The notes under the pieces were generated by a model. That model was not told where the DNA came from, made no database searches, and worked only from the letters and a program-made list of their open reading frames with translations. A DNA stretch of 9,396 nt from an uncultured Oscillibacter sp. (GTDB lineage Bacteria; Bacillota; Clostridia; Oscillospirales; Oscillospiraceae): the NCBI GenBank assembly GCA_910583695.1, contig CAJTZL010000080.1, forward strand, positions 1 through 9,396, given 5' to 3'. Made by a program: the position numbers and the translations under genes. Shown piece after piece: positions 5,111-9,396 of the stretch (positions are counted from its first letter, which is position 1; each line of letters begins with the position of its first letter).

Positions 5111-5941
5111 TCAGGAAACGGATTCCCCCGTCCGGGCGGCTCCGGCGGTGACGGCGCCGGTGAGGCCGTTCACATAGTAGTCCTCCGTGTCGGTGACGAT
5201 CTGCCAGGCCGGGGCCAGGGACATGGCGGCCCCGGCGGTCTGGAGCTCATAGCACAGCCGGGCGTCCGTCACCGTGGAGGCCACCGCCGCGCTCTCCCGC
5301 CGCATCTGCTGGAAGGCCAGAAGGGCCCCGGCGGCGGAGAGGGGCCGATCCCCCGGGGCGGTGGTTCCGGACTTGGGCAGGAGGGTGCCGCTGACGGCGG
5401 TGAGGACGCCGTGCTCCACGGTGAAGGTTACGGTGCAGTTGAAAACCGGCAGCTTGCCGTAGACCCCCGGGGCGGTGAAGACGCCGCTGCCCGCTTCGTC
5501 CAGGCGGATGGCCGGGGCGTCGTAGGAAAAGGTCCGGCAGAAGTCCCGGCAGAAATCCTCCACGTCCCCCTCCGCCAGGGCTCCCACGGCCTCAAAGCCG
5601 CCGCTGGAACGGAACAGGGCCTCCCCCGCCTCTCCGGCGTAATGGAAGATGCCGCCCCCCTGGTCGGAGGAGGACAGGGCGCTTCCCAGGAGGAAGGCGG
5701 CGGCCTGCTCCTCCAGGGCGGTGTCCCGGGTCAGGGAGACCCCGTCCGGCGGCGCGGCCCGGGAGATGGCCCCGGGGTCCAGGGTCATGCCGTCTTCCTG
5801 AAAGAGGAGCGACAGCTGCTCCGCCGTCCGGCGGAAGGCGTCCCGCTCCGCCGCCCGGCGCTGGGCCAGGGAGAAGAGCAGGAAGGCGTTCAGCAGAGCC
5901 AGGATCAGGATGATGATGTTTTTCAGGCGGCAGCGGTCCAA
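5111..5941 (-). CDS. yycI: YycI-like regulator of the WalRK system
   Basis: A 276-residue protein (Bacillus YycI about 280). The short cytoplasmic N-terminus MDRCRLKN is followed by a single membrane segment, IIILILALLNAFLLFSLA (about residues 9-26); the MDxxKxKxIxIxxxxxLNxFL pattern is that of YycI. The rest is a secreted-side domain with a C-terminal PepSY-like ending, WQIVTDTEDYYVNGLTGAV (about residues 246-264). YycI and YycH interact with WalK at the membrane and tune its activity, negatively in Bacillus and positively in S. aureus. The sequence does not show which applies here. The start is TTG at 5941, with AAAGGAGG (5957-5950) 8 nt upstream; no better ATG exists. It is preceded by a 109-nt gap after yycH that contains a hairpin. 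The assignment relies on topology, length and synteny, because the family diverges fast. Confidence 0.8.
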   Translation of the reverse strand: MDRCRLKNIIILILALLNAFLLFSLAQRRAAERDAFRRTAEQLSLLFQEDGMTLDPGAISRAAPPDGVSLTRDTALEEQAAAFLLGSALSSSDQGGGIFHYAGEAGEALFRSSGGFEAVGALAEGDVEDFCRDFCRTFSYDAPAIRLDEAGSGVFTAPGVYGKLPVFNCTVTFTVEHGVLTAVSGTLLPKSGTTAPGDRPLSAAGALLAFQQMRRESAAVASTVTDARLCYELQTAGAAMSLAPAWQIVTDTEDYYVNGLTGAVTAGAARTGESVS

Positions 5942-5968
5942 AAGAGGGGCCTCCTTTCCAAAGGGGGT

Positions 5969-5996
5969 CCCCGCAAAATCGGCAGATTTTGTGGGG
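5969..5996 (-). other. Intercistronic hairpin between yycH and yycI
   Basis: CCCCGCAAAATC (5969-5980) faces GATTTTGTGGGG (5985-5996) around a four-base loop. On the plus strand it is 12 pairs including one G-U; on the minus (mRNA) strand the same position becomes an A-C mismatch. No T-tract follows on the minus strand, so it is more likely an mRNA-processing or stability element, or a small repeat, than a terminator. Confidence 0.5.
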
Positions 5997-6050
5997 GGGC
6001 GAGGAGCAAGGGAGCAGGCGGACGCGGAGACAAGCGGACTTTGCGACGGG

Positions 6051-7319
6051 CTAATCGGATATCCACTCGGCCCGGCAGGCCCCGGCCCGCTCCACGTAGC
6101 CGGCGGACAGCTCCTTCCCGGGGTCCCCGGCGGCTATGGCCAGGGCCTGGGGCAGGGGCAGCAGCAAGGAGGCCTCCTCCGCCGGGACGTACTGCCGGAA
6201 GCGCAGGGTCAGGGCCGTGACGGCGGAGCCGGTGAGGGTGATTTCTGCGGCAAAGCCCCCGTCCTGAAACCGGACGGGCAGGCCCCCCAGCTGGTAGCCG
6301 AAGCGGAGCACCGTCACCTCCCCGCTGCGGCGGAGGCTCTGGAGCCAAGGCCGGGCCTCCCCGGAGACGGGGGAGAGCAGCCCCTCCAGCAGCGACCCGG
6401 CCCCCAGGGCCGCCTCCCGGGCGGTGGGCAGGTCTCCGGCGGCCTTTACCCGGAGGCTGGGCTCGTCGCCGCTCTGGTAGCGGATGCTGTTGTCCGGCCG
6501 GATGCGGAGGGTCCGGTCCCCGTCCATGATCAGCTCCGTGCCGCTGGACTCCGTATGCCGGGTGCGGCTCCGGGGGTTGAAGCCCAGGGCGGAGAGGAGC
6601 CAATCCGTCCCCCCGGAGAGGGGGCTGCCCACAGTGTAGGCAGGCAGCTCCGGCAGCTGGGCGGGCAGGAGGGAGCAGGGGTCCAGGGTCTTCTCCGGGC
6701 CGGTTCCGTCCATGGCGAAGGAGGCGTCTCCCAGCTCATAGCGGCCGATGACCTGGGTCAGGCTGTCGGCGGAGACGGCGGTAGAGGCCCGGAAGCAGTT
6801 CTCCCCCCCGTCCCAGAGGTAGAGGACCGTGCCCTCGTCCTGGGCGGCGATGAGGAGGCGGCGGGCGGAGAGGTCCTCCCGGGGAGAGAGCTCCTCTCCT
6901 CCTCCCAGCAGTCCCGCCAGCACGGACAGGGGCAGGGGCTCCAGGAAGTCATAGTACAGGGAGGGGCCCCGGAGGGCCCGGAGGAAGTCCGCGCCGGTGC
7001 AGGGCGCATAGTCCCGGGCGGAGCCCAGGGCCTCCAGCAGGCGGCGGCCCAGGGGATCCGCAAAGCCGGGGTCCTCCGTGGTGAGGGCCACGCCGCCGTG
7101 GCGGCCGTAGTCCCCGGTGACGGCCACCCGCACCGGGGCGGTGAGCTCCGCCGCAGGAGCGGCGGACTGGCTGGGTCCCGCGGCGGAGGTGGTCTGGCCG
7201 GTGGTCAGGTCCAGGTTGTACAGCTGGGTCTGGGTAAAGAGCACCACCGCCGACAGGGCCAGCAGGGTGATGAGCAGGTTCTGTATCAGGTTCCGGCGGC
7301 TGCGGCGCAGTTCCTCCAT
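6051..7319 (-). CDS. yycH: YycH-like regulator of the WalRK system
   Basis: A 422-residue protein (Bacillus YycH about 455). The cytoplasmic N-terminus MEELRRSRRNLIQN is basic, and one membrane segment, LLITLLALSAVVLF (about residues 15-28), follows. The remainder is a large extracytoplasmic domain starting with a low-complexity Ser/Ala/Thr linker (about residues 39-58). There is no enzyme motif. Position between walK and a YycI-like gene, the single N-terminal anchor and the length fit YycH, the WalK-interacting membrane partner. Sequence similarity alone would be weak. The ATG at 7319 lies 3 nt after the walK stop, with GGAGGG overlapping the walK 3' end, so the two are translationally coupled. 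Composition is strongly GC-rich, as for its neighbours. Confidence 0.75.
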   Translation of the reverse strand: MEELRRSRRNLIQNLLITLLALSAVVLFTQTQLYNLDLTTGQTTSAAGPSQSAAPAAELTAPVRVAVTGDYGRHGGVALTTEDPGFADPLGRRLLEALGSARDYAPCTGADFLRALRGPSLYYDFLEPLPLSVLAGLLGGGEELSPREDLSARRLLIAAQDEGTVLYLWDGGENCFRASTAVSADSLTQVIGRYELGDASFAMDGTGPEKTLDPCSLLPAQLPELPAYTVGSPLSGGTDWLLSALGFNPRSRTRHTESSGTELIMDGDRTLRIRPDNSIRYQSGDEPSLRVKAAGDLPTAREAALGAGSLLEGLLSPVSGEARPWLQSLRRSGEVTVLRFGYQLGGLPVRFQDGGFAAEITLTGSAVTALTLRFRQYVPAEEASLLLPLPQALAIAAGDPGKELSAGYVERAGACRAEWISD

Positions 7320-7322
7320 GGC

Positions 7323-9131
7323 TCAGCCCTCCGTCTGCCCGCCCCGGCCCTGGGCAATGGGCAGGGTCATGCGGATGGTGGTGCCGGGCCCCTGGTGGGG
7401 GGCCAGGGCGATGGCGCCCCGGTGCCGCTGGACGATCTCCCGGGCGATGGAGAGCCCCAGGCCCGTGCCGCCGGACTCCCGGGAGCGGGCCTTGTCCACC
7501 CGGTAGAAGCGGTCGAAGATCCGCTCCCGGTCCTTGTCCGGGATGCCGATGCCGTCGTCCCAGACCTCCATCCAGACGGTGTCGTCCTCCCCGCAGCCGG
7601 CGGAGACGTGGATGTGGCCCCCGTCGGGGGTGTATTTGATGGCGTTGCCCAGAATGTTCATCATCACCTGTTCCAGGCGGCTTCGGTCCCCCACGATGAG
7701 GGGCAGGTGGTCCAGGCCGTCGCAGGTGAGGGTATGGCCCCTCTGCTGGGCGTTCAGAGCGCTGGAGCGCACCACGCTCTGGATGGATTCGGCGAAGGGG
7801 AAGCGGGAGAGGACCAGCTCCGCGTCCCCCCGGTCCAGCCGGGAGAGGGTCAGCAGGTCCTGGACGATGTGGGTCATCCGGTCCGTCTCCGTGATGATGA
7901 TGTCCAGAAAGCTGTTGGCGGTGGGCTGAGGAATGTCCCCCTCCGCGTCCCGGAGGGTTTCAGCGTAGGTGCGGACGTTGGTGAGGGGGGTCCGGAGCTC
8001 GTGGGAGACGTTGGCCACAAATTCCTTCCGCCGCTCCTCGTTCCGGTGCTGCTCCGTCACGTCGTGGAGCACGATGAGCACGCCTCCCCGCTCCCGGTCG
8101 GAGAAGGGGGCCAGATAGACCTCCAGGGTTTTCTCCCCGGCCTCCAGCTCCCCCTCGGCGAAATTGGGCCGCTGGAGAGCCAGCATCTCCGGGAAGGGGT
8201 AGAGGACTCCGAAGAGCTCATCGTAGGAATACTCCGGGCCCACGGGGCGCTGGAGCATGTCCGTGGCGGCGGGGTTGCAGTGGATGAGCTTCCCGGCGTG
8301 GTCAAAGGCCACCACGCCGTCGGTCATGTGGAGGAAGAGGGTGTCCAGCTTGTTCCGCTCGTTCTCCACGGCGGCCAGAGTGGCCTGGAGCACCCCGGCC
8401 ATCTCGTTGAAGGTGCCGGTGAGGATGCCGATTTCATCGGTGGACTCCACGGGCAGGGCGCTGCCGAAGTTGCCGGCGGCCATTTTCTCCGCCCCGGCGG
8501 TGAGCTTTTCAATGGGGCCCACCATGGTTTTGGAGAGGAGGAAGCTCAAAAGCACGGAGATCAGCAGCCCCAGGAAGAGGGCCTGCATGATGATCTGAAA
8601 GAGCTGGCTGTTCAGGCCGGAGACGGTGTCCCGGGTGTCCAGAATATAGATGATAAAGGCGTTGTCCCCGCCGAAGATGGGGATGGCGGCGTCCATATAG
8701 TCCGCGGTGATGTCGCTGACGTCTCCCACGGCGGTCTCGTCCCGCCGGGCCACGGCGTTTCGGGCGGTGAGGAGGTTGGGGCTCTGCTCCCGGGGCATGG
8801 AGCTCTCGGCGGCGGAGCCGTTGAGGTAGGCGCCGGTCTCCCCGTCCAGGACGAAGTAGTTCCGGGAGCGGTAGTCGATGCCCAGCTTGCCGGCGGTGAG
8901 CTCCATCATGTCGTGGACCCGGTCGGCCCCATCGTCCTGGGCGGCCTCCCCCCGGAGGGAGAAGACGAACTCCCGCTGGTCCGCGCCGAAGACGCTGTCG
9001 ATCTGCTGGTAGAAGGTGTTGGTGAAGAAGTTGGAGACGTTGATGGTCAGAAAGGCCCCCACCACGGCCATCAGGGAAGTGATCAACAGCAGCAATATCA
9101 ATGTCAGCTTCATGTGAAGGCTGCGAAACAT
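7323..9131 (-). CDS. walK: Sensor histidine kinase WalK (YycG)
   Basis: Membrane sensor kinase of the essential WalRK system, which controls autolysins and cell-wall turnover. With the ATG at 9131 it has 602 residues (about 610 usual). Order: first membrane helix (about 8-30); extracellular PAS/Cache-like sensor domain (about 31-178); second helix (about 180-200); HAMP (about 200-252); PAS (about 258-360); HisKA with phospho-acceptor His377 in NVSHELRTPL; and an ATPase domain with an N box (NILGNAIKYTPDGG), a G1 box (WDDGIGIP), an F box (IFDRFYRVD) and a G2 box (GGTGLGLSI). The PAS has His268, Asp271, His356 and Glu360 in HMTD and HDVTE, matching the zinc site described in S. aureus WalK. I chose the ATG at 9131 because AAGAAGGTG (9147-9139) lies 7 nt upstream. 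A TTG at 9161 falls inside a hairpin and is rejected. The partner walR is not visible and should lie beyond the right edge. Confidence 0.95.
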   Translation of the reverse strand: MFRSLHMKLTLILLLLITSLMAVVGAFLTINVSNFFTNTFYQQIDSVFGADQREFVFSLRGEAAQDDGADRVHDMMELTAGKLGIDYRSRNYFVLDGETGAYLNGSAAESSMPREQSPNLLTARNAVARRDETAVGDVSDITADYMDAAIPIFGGDNAFIIYILDTRDTVSGLNSQLFQIIMQALFLGLLISVLLSFLLSKTMVGPIEKLTAGAEKMAAGNFGSALPVESTDEIGILTGTFNEMAGVLQATLAAVENERNKLDTLFLHMTDGVVAFDHAGKLIHCNPAATDMLQRPVGPEYSYDELFGVLYPFPEMLALQRPNFAEGELEAGEKTLEVYLAPFSDRERGGVLIVLHDVTEQHRNEERRKEFVANVSHELRTPLTNVRTYAETLRDAEGDIPQPTANSFLDIIITETDRMTHIVQDLLTLSRLDRGDAELVLSRFPFAESIQSVVRSSALNAQQRGHTLTCDGLDHLPLIVGDRSRLEQVMMNILGNAIKYTPDGGHIHVSAGCGEDDTVWMEVWDDGIGIPDKDRERIFDRFYRVDKARSRESGGTGLGLSIAREIVQRHRGAIALAPHQGPGTTIRMTLPIAQGRGGQTEG

Positions 9132-9138
9132 CAAGGTG

Positions 9139-9147
9139 CACCTTCTT
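9139..9147 (-). promoter_or_regulatory. Ribosome binding site of walK
   Basis: AAGAAGGTG on the minus strand, 7 nt before the ATG at 9131. It is preceded by a C6A/TG6 hairpin (9154-9170) that ends only 7 nt upstream of it, so access by ribosomes could depend on folding. Confidence 0.65.
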
Positions 9148-9159
9148 TGGTTTCCCCCC

Positions 9160-9396
9160 AAAATGGGGGGTGATACTCGCCCTTCGGGCGGGGGAGATTA
9201 CAGCCATGAAGATGGCTGGTCCTTTGCACCCCCCATTTTCTCTTTTTCTTCCAGAAGAAAACGAGAAAACGGGCCGTGCACGGTCCAAAAGAGAAAAAGA
9301 AGTAACGGCCTGCGGGGGACGGGGGACCGCGGCTGAATGAACGGCGGAGCCGGAATGACTTCCCTCGCGCAATCGGATTCGGCGGGGGTTTGTCCC
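9160..9396 (+). repeat. Structured non-coding dispersed repeat, copy 2
   Basis: Second copy of the element at 801-1099, in the same orientation, filling the space between walK and the window edge. It has a perfect 13-bp closing inverted repeat AAAATGGGGGGTG/CACCCCCCATTTT (9160-9172 with 9227-9239) enclosing two hairpins (9176-9192 with a TTC loop; 9201-9218, CAGCCAT/ATGGCTG). A 15-bp pyrimidine/purine hairpin with one mismatch follows (9236-9250 with 9255-9269). The 38-base block at 9267-9304, with the CCGTGCACGG palindrome, is identical to copy 1. The last 15 bases (9382-9396) equal 1085-1099, so the element may continue past the edge. Between 9305 and 9380 the two copies diverge. No gene is supported here. 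Confidence 0.8.

Noticed and set aside
9132..9161. Upstream TTG start for walK at 9161
   Set aside because: It lies in the C6A/TG6 hairpin, has no ribosome site, and adds ten residues not expected before the membrane helix. The ATG at 9131 has a good site.
5910..9173. Very long plus-strand open frame of 1087 codons
   Set aside because: It is the antisense shadow of yycI, yycH and walK in GC-rich DNA. Its composition is Gly/Ala/Val/Gln-rich without any domain, and the minus-strand genes have clear motifs.
8509..9372. Minus-strand open frame of 287 codons overlapping the walK N-terminus and the repeat
   Set aside because: It is out of frame with walK, whose motifs and ribosome site are convincing. 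The C-terminal part is Arg/Pro/Gly-rich shadow sequence.

Overview
All eight genes I can support lie on the minus strand. They form the conserved wal (yyc) cell-wall-regulation neighbourhood of a low-GC-lineage Gram-positive (Firmicutes) that nevertheless has a strongly GC-rich genome. The gene content (WalK, YycH, YycI, WalJ and RlmH in the Bacillus-like order), clean AGGAGG ribosome sites and frequent TTG starts suggest a GC-rich Clostridia member, probably of the Oscillospiraceae (Flavonifractor-like). That placement is inference from style and synteny, not a database match.

Reading the minus strand from its 5' side (right to left): the right edge (9160-9396) holds a structured non-coding repeat. 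It is followed by walK (9131-7323), yycH-like (7319-6051) and yycI-like (5941-5111), then a strong hairpin terminator (5070-5040). A sigma-A-type promoter (-35 at 4973-4968, -10 at 4950-4945) precedes an unusually long leader of about 280 nt and murA (4654-3359). A hairpin with a T-tract (3345-3305) separates murA from a tight cluster: a YjaB-like GNAT acetyltransferase (3290-2850), a TfoX C-terminal-domain protein (2827-2552), walJ (2555-1761) and rlmH (1773-1279). The last three are coupled or nearly coupled. A roughly 490-base gene-free stretch (788-1278) contains a second copy of the repeat (801-1099). A second clear promoter (787-760) then drives asnS, which runs off the left edge.

Functionally the window joins envelope homeostasis (WalK sensing with YycH/YycI membrane regulators, and MurA, the first committed step of peptidoglycan synthesis) with translation functions (RlmH and AsnS). 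WalR, the partner response regulator, is expected just beyond the right edge but is not visible.

The most interesting unexplained material is the pair of direct, same-orientation copies of a non-coding repeat. They share several conserved blocks, including 38 identical bases around a palindrome, and a series of hairpins. One hairpin keeps its stem although its sequence differs between the copies. One copy lies directly in front of the walK ribosome site and the other directly in front of the asnS promoter.
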